In this document: one piece after another, positions 45,278 through 53,604 of the stretch
Layout of the letters: every line of letters begins with the position of its first letter
Numbering within the stretch: position 1 is the stretch's first letter
NCBI GenBank assembly: GCA_020634415.1
Contig: JACKBT010000001.1
Span: 62,001-126,000 of the forward strand
Direction: 5' to 3'
Source of the DNA: Ardenticatenaceae bacterium
Lineage (GTDB): Bacteria; Chloroflexota; Anaerolineae; Promineifilales; Promineifilaceae
Length of the DNA: 64,000 nucleotides
The notes under the pieces: model-generated
The model's database searches: none
The model's input: only the letters and a program-made list of their open reading frames with translations
Told to the model about the DNA's origin: nothing
Translations under genes and position numbers: made by a program

Positions 45278-45368
45278 CACCGTAAACAGAGCGTGAAAAA
45301 TTGCCAAACCACACTCTAGGCCTATTGTTGCCGCCAAAGTAGGAGGATATGTTTGGCAGCATTATTAG

Positions 45369-45397
45369 TTGTATTGGATTTATTGTATTGGATTTAT
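45369..45397. repeat. 14-bp (2 x 7) tandem repeat
   Basis: TGTATTG GATTTAT occurs twice in direct succession, directly before the small CARDB-like gene. Confidence 0.7.
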
Positions 45398-45407
45398 GGT
45401 GAGAAAA

Positions 45408-45821
45408 ATGATACTAAATACTTTACCCATCCCCCTAGCCGAACGCTTCTCCATAGAACTGCACCCCGCAGTTTTAGAGGAGCCTGGCATCTGCGAAATC
45501 GTCATCAACAATGAAGGCATCGAACGAACCAACTACACCATTTCGGGCAGCGACCCGGTGGGCATTTTAACGCTATCCGATGAAGAAGAGCGGCAAAAGG
45601 TGGTTTTACCCGGTGACGCGACCCGGATTCACCTGCATGTGGCTCCCAAAAAACGGCCGTTCCTCGGCCGCACCCAAAACCACACCTTCACCGTCCAGGT
45701 CAGCACCTCCGAGCAAAATACCCAAACCGTCACCGGCAAAATCACTGTCAAACCCCTTCTCCCCCTCTGGGTCTCCTCCATTTTCTGCTTCCTTTCCCTG
45801 ATGGTGATTATTCTCCACTAA
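45408..45821 (+). CDS. CARDB/Ig-like protein with C-terminal membrane helix
   Basis: 137 aa. Beta-rich domain (ERFSIELHPAVLEEPGICEIVINNEG, then LPGDATRIHLHVAP) typical of COG1470/CARDB modules, then a C-terminal hydrophobic helix WVSSIFCFLSLMVIIL with no cytoplasmic tail. Such modules sit at the N-terminus of Chloroflexota surface proteins. Whether this anchors to the membrane alone is inferred. GGTGAG precedes ATG 45408; in-frame starts at 45369 and 45396 are worse because the repeat precedes them. Confidence 0.6.
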   Translation: MILNTLPIPLAERFSIELHPAVLEEPGICEIVINNEGIERTNYTISGSDPVGILTLSDEEERQKVVLPGDATRIHLHVAPKKRPFLGRTQNHTFTVQVSTSEQNTQTVTGKITVKPLLPLWVSSIFCFLSLMVIILH

Positions 45822-45831
45822 TCCCCGTTAT

Positions 45832-45863
45832 GATTGGTTCAATCACAATAATTGAACCAATCA
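45832..45863. repeat. Inverted repeat GATTGGTTCAAT
   Basis: GATTGGTTCAAT / ATTGAACCAATC with a short loop. The same core recurs at 54821-54853. The right arm overlaps the queA -35. Confidence 0.75.
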
Positions 45864-45880
45864 TGCCCACTGGCTACAAT
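45852..45880 (+). promoter_or_regulatory. queA promoter, leaderless
   Basis: TTGAAC (45852-45857), 17-bp spacer, TACAAT (45875-45880), then 7 nt to the ATG at 45888. Near-consensus sigma-70 spacing; transcription would start at or next to the ATG. Confidence 0.6.
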
Positions 45881-45887
45881 TGCGGGC

Positions 45888-46991
45888 ATGAAAACCCGCG
45901 AATTTGATTACCATTTACCGCCAGAGCGCATCGCCCAACGGCCGTTAACCCAACGCGATGCCTCCCGCCTACTCATCTACCAACGCCAAACCGGCCAAAT
46001 CACCCACGCCCACTTCACCGACCTGCTCCACTACCTGCACCCCGGCGACATCCTCGTCGTCAACGACAGCCGCGTCATCCCCGCCCGCCTGTATGGGCAA
46101 AAACCCACTGGCGGCCAGGTCGAAATCTTACTCCTCAACCAACTAGACGACACCCGCTGGCAAGCCCTGGTGGGCGGGCGCAAACTGGTAGAGGGAGCAA
46201 CCATTTGGGTGCATAATCAAGAGGGGCAAGCCAGCGGAATTGAGGGCACGATAACGGCCGTTCTTCCTGGCCCCCAACGCGAAATCACATTCAACCAGCC
46301 GCTCGATGACCATTGGGACAGTCTCGGCCACACACCCCTGCCCCCCTACATCCACGAAACACTAGATGATGCCGAACGCTACCAGACCATCTACTCCCGC
46401 CCACCCGGCTCCGCCGCCGCCCCCACCGCCGGCCTGCACTTCACCCCCGATCTACTGCTGGCCCTACGCGACAAAGGCATACTGCTGGAAATGGTTACAC
46501 TCCACGTAGGGCTAGACACCTTCAAACCTGTCGAAGCCGATGAAATCGCCCAACACACCATTCACAGCGAATGGGCCAAACTAACGGCCGAAACCGCCAA
46601 ACGCATCAACGAAGCCAAACTGGCAGGCGGGCGACTGATAGCAGTAGGCACAACGGCCGTTCGCACCCTAGAAACGGCCGCTTGCCGCTCCGCTGGCATC
46701 ATAGGCACACTACAAACCATCAGCCAGCGCGATGCCGCTGGCGAAACCAGCAACCTCTGCCCCTGGAAGCCCGTCGCCGCCTTCGAAGGGCCAACCGATC
46801 TATTCATCTACCCCGGCTACCGCTACCGCGCCGTAGATGCCATCATCACCAACTTCCACCTGCCCCAATCCAGCCTGCTCATGCTCGTAGCCGCCTTTAT
46901 GGGGCACGATGAGGTGATGCAGATGTACGAAACGGCCGTTGCCCAGCAATACCGCTTCTACTCCTTTGGCGATGCCAGCCTCATCCTCTAA
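45888..46991 (+). CDS. queA: tRNA preQ1(34) S-adenosylmethionine ribosyltransferase-isomerase QueA
   Basis: 367 aa. Transfers ribose from SAM to preQ1-modified tRNA, the penultimate step of queuosine synthesis. The N-terminus is MKTREFDYHLPPERIAQRP and the internal blocks are NDSRVIPARL, GLHFT, TAVRTLE and TNFHLPQSSLLMLVAAFMG, all conserved. The frame is open 12 codons further up (45852), but ATG 45888 matches the family start. No Shine-Dalgarno; a promoter with leaderless spacing sits before the ATG. Other queuosine genes are not in the window. The PrsW-like gene follows after 9 bp. Confidence 0.96.
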   Translation: MKTREFDYHLPPERIAQRPLTQRDASRLLIYQRQTGQITHAHFTDLLHYLHPGDILVVNDSRVIPARLYGQKPTGGQVEILLLNQLDDTRWQALVGGRKLVEGATIWVHNQEGQASGIEGTITAVLPGPQREITFNQPLDDHWDSLGHTPLPPYIHETLDDAERYQTIYSRPPGSAAAPTAGLHFTPDLLLALRDKGILLEMVTLHVGLDTFKPVEADEIAQHTIHSEWAKLTAETAKRINEAKLAGGRLIAVGTTAVRTLETAACRSAGIIGTLQTISQRDAAGETSNLCPWKPVAAFEGPTDLFIYPGYRYRAVDAIITNFHLPQSSLLMLVAAFMGHDEVMQMYETAVAQQYRFYSFGDASLIL

Positions 46992-47000
46992 AATACCCCC

Positions 47001-47993
47001 ATGAGCGAAACCAGCGCCCTCCTCTTCTCCATCATCGCCGCCACCATCCCCACCCTCTTCTACACCGGCCTCATCTACTGGGCCGACCAATACGAAAAAG
47101 AACCCTGGTGGCTGCTCATCTCCGCCTTCCTCTGGGGCGCAATCCCCAGCATCCTCATCGCCTACCTCTTCAACACCATCTTCTCTGTGCCCATCTACGC
47201 CCTGGCCGGGCAAGAAAATGGCGACATTCTAGCCGCCAGCTTCATCGCCCCCCCCGTTGAAGAAAGCATCAAAGGGCTGGCCCTACTAGGCATCCTCTTT
47301 ATCTGGCGGCACGAAATTGACAGCCCTCTGGACGGCATCATTTATGGTGCAATGGTGGGCATGGGCTTCGCCATGGTGGAGAATGTTTTTTACTTTATGG
47401 ACACTTTCGTGGAAGGCGGCACAGAAGCCTGGGGCATCAACATCTTCATGCGCGGTGTCATCTTCGGCCTCAACCATGCCCTGTTTACCAGCATGACCGG
47501 ATTAGGCATCGCCGTGGCACGGTTGTCGGGCAAGACGGCCGTTCGCTTCTTCGCCCCCATCGCCGGCTGGGTCATGGCCGTTGCCTCCCACGCCATCCAT
47601 AATCTCACCGTCTCTTTCAACAACCTCATCTGCATCATCGCCATCCTCGCTGACTGGGGCGGCGTATGGGCCTTAATCGCCATCATGATTTGGGCCTTAG
47701 TCCAGGAACAACGCTGGTTAACCCAATACCTGCGCGAAGAAGTAGCCTTAGGCGTACTAACCCCCAGCCAATACCAAACCGCCTGCTCCAGCCGCACCCG
47801 GCTCAGCCACAATTTAGGTTTACTCTTTTCACAAGGGCCAGGCACATATCGTCAATCCGTCCGCTTCTTCCACCGTTGCAGCAAACTAGCCTACTACAAA
47901 CATCACCAAACCCGCTTCTCAGACACCCAAAGCGCCGCCAAGATCGAAAGCCTACGTCAAGAAATCACCCAATTCAGGCCATCCAGTCTGTAA
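47001..47993 (+). CDS. PrsW-family intramembrane metalloprotease-like protein
   Basis: 330 aa, polytopic. The three PrsW blocks are AAPPVEESIKGLAL-like (residues about 77-90, the EExxK part), YGAMVGMGFAMVEN and GLNHALFTSMTG, with AVASHAIHN following. They hold the Glu and His ligands. PrsW cleaves an anti-sigma factor in Bacillus; the substrate here is unknown. It starts 9 bp after queA and may share its transcript. Confidence 0.88.
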   Translation: MSETSALLFSIIAATIPTLFYTGLIYWADQYEKEPWWLLISAFLWGAIPSILIAYLFNTIFSVPIYALAGQENGDILAASFIAPPVEESIKGLALLGILFIWRHEIDSPLDGIIYGAMVGMGFAMVENVFYFMDTFVEGGTEAWGINIFMRGVIFGLNHALFTSMTGLGIAVARLSGKTAVRFFAPIAGWVMAVASHAIHNLTVSFNNLICIIAILADWGGVWALIAIMIWALVQEQRWLTQYLREEVALGVLTPSQYQTACSSRTRLSHNLGLLFSQGPGTYRQSVRFFHRCSKLAYYKHHQTRFSDTQSAAKIESLRQEITQFRPSSL

Positions 47994-48011
47994 TACTTCA
48001 GCTAAACTTAC

Positions 48012-48353
48012 TCACCCACCACCAAACAGTTCATTAATACCGGGTTTTTCTCTGGCACACTGTGGACAGCCCACCTGCGGCTTGGGTACATCAATTAGAT
48101 GCAAACTACAAAATGCCGTCACCTCTACCCGCCGATTGAGGCCCAAAAAACCCTTCACAATCGTTCCCTCCAAAACCAAGTTAGGATTGCTGTTTGCCAG
48201 CAAAATAGCAGGAACTGGGCAGTTGCCACAATCAGACGGCCGCCATGAATCGGAACGCGGATTATTCTGGATAAGTCGGCACTCCTGATCGGAGTGACCT
48301 CGGTGGAAATTTTCGTAGTAAAAGCGACATTCTTTGCCGGCTGGAGTAATCAT
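48012..48353 (-). CDS. Small cysteine-rich protein, unknown
   Basis: 113 aa with nine Cys: C9 (ECRFYYENFHRG), C25, C42, C45 (CGNCP), a CSLH and CPQC near 95-98. The paired spacing suggests one or two zinc sites or an Fe-S cluster. The first block (CRFYYENFHRGHSDQECRLI) looks like a conserved family start, but I cannot name it. ATG 48353 has TAAAAT 6 nt upstream, so a leaderless start is possible. Confidence 0.6.
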   Translation of the reverse strand: MITPAGKECRFYYENFHRGHSDQECRLIQNNPRSDSWRPSDCGNCPVPAILLANSNPNLVLEGTIVKGFLGLNRRVEVTAFCSLHLIDVPKPQVGCPQCAREKPGINELFGGG

Positions 48354-48401
48354 GAGCCTATTTTATCTGAAATTAACACGCAAAGGGGATTAGAAATGGC
48401 G

Positions 48402-48424
48402 CAATCTCCAATCTCTCATCTCTA
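48402..48424. repeat. Heptamer repeat (AATCTCC)
   Basis: AATCTCC, AATCTCT, CATCTCT in exact 7-bp register, upstream of the small Cys-rich protein. Confidence 0.65.
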
Positions 48425-48430
48425 AAAAAC

Positions 48431-48457
48431 AAAAACGGCTCGCAATGAGCCGTTTTT
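48431..48457 (-). terminator. Terminator after the tRNA cluster
   Basis: AAAAACGGCTC / GAGCCGTTTTT with a 5-nt loop; both strands carry a T-run beyond the stem. On the minus strand it follows tRNA-Arg by 9 bp. Confidence 0.8.
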
Positions 48458-48466
48458 GTTTACGTG

Positions 48467-48540
48467 TACGCCCTGAGAGAGTCGAACTCCCGACCTTCTG
48501 GTTCGTAGCCAGACGCTCTAATCCACTGAGCTAAGGGCGC
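48467..48540 (-). tRNA. tRNA-Arg (ACG)
   Basis: Full cloverleaf on the minus strand. Acceptor GCGCCCT / AGGGCGT, anticodon loop CTACGAA giving ACG, T-loop TTCGACT. No encoded CCA. ACG becomes ICG after adenosine deamination and reads CGN codons. Confidence 0.95.
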
Positions 48541-48545
48541 AAAGA

Positions 48546-48636
48546 CGGGGAGGAAGGGATTCGAACCCTTGAACGGTGTTTAAGCACCGTTAACCGCTTA
48601 GCAGGCGGCCCCAATCGACCACTCTGGCACCTCCCC
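48546..48636 (-). tRNA. tRNA-Ser (GCT)
   Basis: Minus strand; acceptor GGGGAGG / CCTCCCC, anticodon loop CTGCTAA (GCT) and a long variable arm with stem ACGGTG / CACCGT, class II as expected for serine. T-loop TTCGAAT. Confidence 0.95.
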
Positions 48637-48671
48637 GATGCATGGTTCAACTTGTTAACTCAATCCTTTAG

Positions 48672-48758
48672 CGGAGGGAGAGGGATTCGAACCCCCGGTG
48701 AGCATAAACCCACTACGGTTTTCAAGACCGTCGCCATCGTCCACTCGGCCATCCCTCC
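48672..48758 (-). tRNA. tRNA-Ser (TGA)
   Basis: Minus strand; acceptor GGAGGGA / TCCCTCC, anticodon loop CTTGAAA giving TGA, long variable arm and TTCGAAT T-loop. It reads UCA serine. It is not the selenocysteine tRNA, whose anticodon is TCA. Confidence 0.95.
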
Positions 48759-48817
48759 TCTCCTGAAAAGGAACGAGCGGAAGTATAACATGCGGCAGGG
48801 GGGCTGTCAAAATTGGT

Positions 48818-49567
48818 TTACAGATTGGTTATGTTTAGATTGTCTACTTCCAGCCATTGCGGTTTGGCTACAGGCAACGTGCCCCAGCGCAAACGGCCGT
48901 CTGCCCCCACCACCATAAATTGATTATCCAACCAACAGACAAACCCCAGCGGCCCACGCGGGCTGTGTTCTGTCTGCAAAACCAGTTCACCATCCACCTC
49001 AAACACACAACCCCCTGGCTGCCACACCAACCGATATTCGTGCCAATCCGTCATTGCCTGATTGAGGGGAGCAAAACTGATGCCCAACCGCTGCTGCACC
49101 CCGGGCCACAAGCGGCGGCGCACGGCCGTTATCCGATTCAACAACACCACAACAGGCGCAAACGGAGCCATCACCAACGCCCGCCCCGTCGTCGCATCCA
49201 GCGTCGCCGCAAACCAGCCCCGTCCCGGCCCATTCGGCGCTAATGGCAAATCATTAGGCGGCGAGCCAAAGAAAAACCAGGCAGCCTGCGGCAGTGCTGG
49301 CCAGGGCACAGTCGGATCACCAAACGGCGCATTCCAAAAACCAAACCCCGCCGTGCCAATCAGTTCATGGGCATCATGAGAAAATCGCGCTCGCAACACA
49401 AACTCCGTCCCCCTGCGCCAGGGATATTCCCGCCTTTTCCGGCTGCCATAATCATCAACTTGGGCATCAGCATACCCCTCGGCCACCGCTGGCAAAACCA
49501 GGCGCAGCGGCGATCCTGGTTCCACACGTCCGCCATTTATCTGTAACCGCCGCATCTCAGAGATCAT
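48818..49567 (-). CDS. Concanavalin-like beta-sandwich protein, hypothetical
   Basis: About 249 aa, no signal peptide. The pattern WHEYRLVWQPGGCVFEVDGELV and GFGFWNAPFG resembles GH16/LamG-like beta-jellyroll proteins that bind or hydrolyse sugars, but the catalytic ExDxxE of GH16 is not seen, so activity is doubtful. Start is ATG 49567 or 49555. An 81-bp palindromic element with a 9-bp target duplication lies 31 bp upstream. Confidence 0.5.
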   Translation of the reverse strand: MISEMRRLQINGGRVEPGSPLRLVLPAVAEGYADAQVDDYGSRKRREYPWRRGTEFVLRARFSHDAHELIGTAGFGFWNAPFGDPTVPWPALPQAAWFFFGSPPNDLPLAPNGPGRGWFAATLDATTGRALVMAPFAPVVVLLNRITAVRRRLWPGVQQRLGISFAPLNQAMTDWHEYRLVWQPGGCVFEVDGELVLQTEHSPRGPLGFVCWLDNQFMVVGADGRLRWGTLPVAKPQWLEVDNLNITNL

Positions 49568-49598
49568 CGCCCCATTGTACTGCGTAATATACCCATGT

Positions 49599-49679
49599 GA
49601 GTATAGCAACGATTTGTGGGAGACCTCCGAGGTTTTGAAAACCTCGGAGGTCTGCGCCCCACAATTTGTAGTTATACTC
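49599..49679. mobile_element. 81-bp palindromic element with 9-bp target duplication
   Basis: Ends GAGTATAGCAAC and GTAGTTATACTC are near-inverse. The centre holds AGACCTCCGAGGTTTT and its inverse. TACCCATGT flanks it on both sides (49590-49598 and 49680-49688), consistent with a target-site duplication. No coding capacity. The same central palindrome recurs at 61210-61242. Confidence 0.8.
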
Positions 49680-49742
49680 TACCCATGTGGCCTAAATCGC
49701 CAAAAACAGATCATAGGATACAATCCGCAGTAGGAGAAAGAT

Positions 49743-52019
49743 ATGCCTGAAAATCTTCATGTTCCCACAATTGATGACTTACTAGAAATACCACAACTTG
49801 ATGAAGCGCAGATTTCGCCAGACGGCCGTTACATCGTCTACACCTGCCGCACCCCCCATTGGGAAGAAGACCGCTTCGTCTCCCAACTCTGGCTCGTTGC
49901 CACCGACGACCAAAACAAACCCCAACAACTCACCTTTGCCCCCAAAGCCTCCTCCCACACCCCCCGTTGGTCACCCGACGGCCAATGGCTGGCCTTTCTC
50001 TCCAAACGCAACGACGACAAAGCCACCCAAATCTACCGCCTCTCCCCTTTTGGCGGCGAAGCCCAACGCCTCACCGAACTAGAAACCAACATCAGCGACA
50101 TCGCCTGGTCGCCAGATGGCAGCAGCATCGCCTACATCAGCGTAGAGCCAGAAAGCGAAGCCGACAAAGAGCGTGAAAAGCTGTACGGTGATTACACAGT
50201 CGAGGATGAAGACCATGATTACGCCCATCTCTGGCTGCTGTCTTTGCAAAATGGGTTCAAATCGCGCCAGTTGACCAAGGGTGAAGACTTCACCGTCCTC
50301 GAGTTTGAATGGTCGCCCAACGGCCGTTCCCTTGCCTTTTGCGCCAGCGACACCCCCGACGTATCCGACCAAATTGAAGCCAAGATTTATGTGGTGGATA
50401 TAGAGAATTTGATGGTAACGGCCGTTAGCGGTCGCGGCTGCCAATCACCCCACTGGTCGCCCGACGGCTCCCGCATCGCCTTCAGCCGCAACGACAGACC
50501 CGACAACTACTACTCCAACAACGAACTCTGCACCGTCACCCCCACCGGCGAAGATTTGCAAATCCTGCCCGCCGATTTCGACGAAATCATCTATCTGATC
50601 GCCTGGGGGCCAGATGGCCTCTATTTTGAAGCCGTCCTGCGCACCACCGAACACACCTTCCGGCTCGACCCCGCCACCGGCAAGGTAACGCGCCTCTCAC
50701 CCGATGTAGATGCCTGGGCTGGTTACAACGCCCACTTTTCCACCAACTTCCAGCAAATGTCCCTCATCGCCGCCGACCGTGACCATTTGGAAGAAGTGGT
50801 TGTGGTTCATTTGGCAGACGGCCGTTTCAACCGCCTTACCCAATTCACCCCCAAAACAGAAGAGTGGCAGCTTCCTCGTTCCGAAGTCATCACCTGGCAC
50901 AGCAGCGACGGCACAGCCATCGAAGGCGTGCTTACCAAACCCACCAACTTCGACCCCCACCAAAAATACCCCCTCCTCGTCGTCATACACGGCGGCCCCA
51001 CCGGCGTAGACCAAGCCGTCCTGCTGGCCTCCCACAACCAGCGGCACTACCCCTTCCTGCTGTGGGCGGCCAAAGGTGCGGTCATCCTACGCCCCAACTA
51101 TCGCGGCAGCATCGGCTACGGCGGCGACTTCCGCGCCCTCAACGTCCGCAATTTGGGTCTGGGCGATTATGCCGATGTCATCAGCGGCGTAGATGCCCTC
51201 ATCGCCCAGGGCTATATTGACCCAGACCGCATGGGCGCGATGGGCTGGAGCCAGGGCGGTTATATCTCCGCCTTCATCACCACCTACAGCAGCCGCTTCA
51301 AAGCCGTCTCCGTGGGCGCAGGCATCTCCAACTGGACAACCTACTACGCCAACACCGATGTCCACCCCTTCACCCGCCAATATCTGCAAGCCACCCCCTG
51401 GGATGACCGCGCAATTTACGACCAAACATCCCCCATGACCTATATCAAGCAGGCCCAAACGCCTACCCTCATTCAGCACGGCCAGCGCGATGCCCGCGTG
51501 CCGCTGCCCAATGCCTACGAGCTGTATCAAGGGTTGTGCGATATGGGCGTGGAAACCCGCCTTGTCACTTACCCTGGCATGGGGCATGGGCCAATGCGCC
51601 CGCGCCGCCGCCGCCAAATCATGCAAGACAACCTGGATTGGTTTAACCGCTTTATTTTTGGTGAGACGGTTGAGACAGAGGAGAAACGGCCGTTATACCT
51701 CGCCCTCGCCAGTGAAAAACAAGCCAATCAAGATGATGTGCGCCAATGGGCACGAGTAGACAACGCCCATTTCCTGCTCCTCTCCAGCCAGCACGGACTT
51801 TGCCCCACCACCGAGCCAGAACCCCACCTGACAGCCGAACAAGCCTCACCCTTAGCCATCAAATTGGCAGAGCAGTTACAGGCGCAGGCCATTCATGAGG
51901 TGGTCTTGTATACGGAAGATGTGGAGGAACGGCCGTCTGCCCTCATCGCTCTCGGCTGCCTCCACATTGCCGCAGGACTCATGAGCAGTGGCCTAAAAAT
52001 TAAACACGAAGAGTTTTAA
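49743..52019 (+). CDS. S9 family (prolyl-oligopeptidase-like) serine peptidase
   Basis: 758 aa, cytoplasmic (no signal). Residues about 10-360 form a PD40/TolB-like propeller (ISPDGRYIVYTC, WSPDGQWLAFLS, WSPDGSRIAFS). The C-terminal alpha/beta hydrolase has the nucleophile Ser503 in GWSQGGY, Asp in QRDARVP and His in GMGHGP. Family members cleave small peptides or acylaminoacyl groups. An extra C-terminal stretch from about 650 has no counterpart I know. AGGAG precedes ATG 49743. Confidence 0.93.
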   Translation: MPENLHVPTIDDLLEIPQLDEAQISPDGRYIVYTCRTPHWEEDRFVSQLWLVATDDQNKPQQLTFAPKASSHTPRWSPDGQWLAFLSKRNDDKATQIYRLSPFGGEAQRLTELETNISDIAWSPDGSSIAYISVEPESEADKEREKLYGDYTVEDEDHDYAHLWLLSLQNGFKSRQLTKGEDFTVLEFEWSPNGRSLAFCASDTPDVSDQIEAKIYVVDIENLMVTAVSGRGCQSPHWSPDGSRIAFSRNDRPDNYYSNNELCTVTPTGEDLQILPADFDEIIYLIAWGPDGLYFEAVLRTTEHTFRLDPATGKVTRLSPDVDAWAGYNAHFSTNFQQMSLIAADRDHLEEVVVVHLADGRFNRLTQFTPKTEEWQLPRSEVITWHSSDGTAIEGVLTKPTNFDPHQKYPLLVVIHGGPTGVDQAVLLASHNQRHYPFLLWAAKGAVILRPNYRGSIGYGGDFRALNVRNLGLGDYADVISGVDALIAQGYIDPDRMGAMGWSQGGYISAFITTYSSRFKAVSVGAGISNWTTYYANTDVHPFTRQYLQATPWDDRAIYDQTSPMTYIKQAQTPTLIQHGQRDARVPLPNAYELYQGLCDMGVETRLVTYPGMGHGPMRPRRRRQIMQDNLDWFNRFIFGETVETEEKRPLYLALASEKQANQDDVRQWARVDNAHFLLLSSQHGLCPTTEPEPHLTAEQASPLAIKLAEQLQAQAIHEVVLYTEDVEERPSALIALGCLHIAAGLMSSGLKIKHEEF

Positions 52020-52129
52020 TCATCGGCCGTTTACGCTATAATCAGCGCATTATTTCTAATTGTAGTATCCCAACACCATAGCCCACGCATAAAACAGCTA
52101 CAACCTTTCACTATTGTTGCTTTAATACT

Positions 52130-52636
52130 ATGGCGGAAATTAATCTACTCGAATTTTTCAAAACTGGGCAGTTTGGGCCTGTAAAAATCGGCACAACCCG
52201 CAGCGAAGTTAAGGCACTGCTCGGAATGCCCGATAACCAGACATCCCCCAATTTGTGGGAATATGGCGGTGTCGAACTCCATTTCGACCCCACCACCTCA
52301 CCCAACCCCGACACACACGCCCTCATCCAAATCACATTCAAGCCTGTCTACCTGGCCGTCCCCGAAAAATGGCAAACCGACATCATCCCCTGGGTATTTG
52401 GCTCCTATTTCGGCCCCACCCAACAAGAGCTAAAAAAGGCTCTGATGCAGGCCGCCATCTCCTATACTGATTACAAACAACCCCCAACGAGTGGCAAGGA
52501 AAACGGCCGTTACCCCAAATCCAACTGGCTCTACAGTGCCAGCCACGAAATCTCCGGCACCCTCTACCTCCCCAGCGGCGTCTCCGCCAGCTACGGCAAA
52601 GACGACCTCATCATCAACGTCGAACTCAGTCAATAG
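52130..52636 (+). CDS. Hypothetical protein (SMI/Imm-like pattern)
   Basis: 168 aa, soluble. GPVKIGTTRSEVKALLGMPD followed by LWEYGGVELHF and a Leu-Ile-x-Ile strand resembles small proteins with a G-x-T-R, LGxP, WxYG pattern found in some immunity and signalling proteins. I cannot fix the family. A TATAAT at 52037-52042 could be the -10 for its promoter. A heptamer fold-back follows the stop. Confidence 0.55.
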   Translation: MAEINLLEFFKTGQFGPVKIGTTRSEVKALLGMPDNQTSPNLWEYGGVELHFDPTTSPNPDTHALIQITFKPVYLAVPEKWQTDIIPWVFGSYFGPTQQELKKALMQAAISYTDYKQPPTSGKENGRYPKSNWLYSASHEISGTLYLPSGVSASYGKDDLIINVELSQ

Positions 52637-52640
52637 ACAG

Positions 52641-52699
52641 GAGAGACTAGAGACTGGAGACTAAAGCTTTAACCCCCAGTCTCCAGTCCCTAATCTCCT
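52641..52699. repeat. Heptamer repeat fold-back (GAGACTG / CAGTCTC)
   Basis: GAGACTA, GAGACTG, GAGACTA then, after AAGCTTTAAC, AGTCTCC, AGTCCCT, AATCTCC; the arms are inverse and in 7-bp register. Confidence 0.85.
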
Positions 52700-53524
52700 C
52701 TAAATCCCCGATCCCCCCGTCACTTCCAACGTATGCCCCGTCACATAAGCCGCCCAGGGTGAAGCCATCATCAAAATACCGCCAGCCGCTTCCTCCGGCG
52801 TAGCCGGCCGCCCGAGTGGAATAAACATCCCCGCATTGCGGCGCAATCTTTCAGGAATGCCCAACTGAATCTCTTCACCAGCAACTTCAATAGATTCTTC
52901 CGCTTCTTTGGGCTGCGTCAGGCGCGTATCAATAAAGCCAAACGCGACGGCATTACAGCGAATGCCAAAACCGCCCCACTCCTTCGCCACCGTTTTAGTC
53001 AGGCCAATAATGCCCATTTTGCCCGTTGCATAATTAATCTGCCCAATGTTGCCGTGCAAGCCCGACGTTGAGGAAACATTGACGATACAGCGCGGCTCCT
53101 TGATGCCACCAGCGGCCATTTCCTCTTTAGCTAAATCCCGCATGTACGGCGCAGCCGCCCGGATCATACGGAAGGGGGCGGTGGCATGAACATCTAAAAT
53201 CGCCTGCCACTGCTTATCGCTCATCTTATGCAACATGCCGTCCCAGGTGTACCCGGCGTTGTTGACGAGGATGTTGATTTTGCCGTAGGTGGATACGGCC
53301 GTTTCCATCAACCGCTCTGGAAAACCCGCCTCCGTCACATCACCCGCCACCGCCACAGCCTCGCCGCCAGCGGCTTTAATCTGCGCCACCACCTCCTCGG
53401 CTGGCTCCTGATTCAAATCATTCACCACCACCTTGGCCCCATGCTGCGCAAACAACCGCGCCGCCGCCGCCCCAATACCACGTCCTGCTCCCGTCACCAC
53501 TGCTACTTGATTCTCAAACATCAT
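52700..53524 (-). CDS. Short-chain dehydrogenase (FabG-like 3-oxoacyl reductase)
   Basis: About 274 aa from ATG 53524. Cofactor loop TGAGRGIG, NNAG at about 88, catalytic Ser in VSSTSG and YATGK. The inserted region DLAKEEMAAGGIKEPRC and PLGRPATPEEAAGGILMMAS are FabG-like. It probably reduces a beta-ketoacyl-CoA or ACP. The frame is open to 53635, but AGGA precedes the two ATGs at 53521/53524. The thiolase lies 80 bp upstream, separated by an octamer repeat, so a beta-ketoacyl pathway is likely. Confidence 0.88.
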   Translation of the reverse strand: MMFENQVAVVTGAGRGIGAAAARLFAQHGAKVVVNDLNQEPAEEVVAQIKAAGGEAVAVAGDVTEAGFPERLMETAVSTYGKINILVNNAGYTWDGMLHKMSDKQWQAILDVHATAPFRMIRAAAPYMRDLAKEEMAAGGIKEPRCIVNVSSTSGLHGNIGQINYATGKMGIIGLTKTVAKEWGGFGIRCNAVAFGFIDTRLTQPKEAEESIEVAGEEIQLGIPERLRRNAGMFIPLGRPATPEEAAGGILMMASPWAAYVTGHTLEVTGGSGI

Positions 53525-53532
53525 GATATTCC

Positions 53533-53590
53533 TGGTTATTAGTGTATTGGTATATTGGTGTATTAGGCAAAGCTTATACACCAATACGCC
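53533..53590. repeat. Octamer repeat fold-back (GTGTATTG)
   Basis: TATT recurs at strict 8-bp spacing (AGTGTATT, GGTATATT, GGTGTATT) and an inverse ATACACCAATAC follows. Lies between thiolase and SDR genes. Confidence 0.7.
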
Positions 53591-53604
53591 CCTATCTTTT
53601 CCCT

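Noticed and set aside
48672..48758. The tRNA-Ser (TGA) as a possible selenocysteine tRNA
   Set aside because: The anticodon is TGA, which reads UCA; selC has TCA. The acceptor is the usual 7 bp.
52037..52042. TATAAT before the hypothetical gene at 52130 as a firm promoter
   Set aside because: No -35 hexamer at a proper distance and the gene start is about 88 bp away; mentioned only as a possibility.
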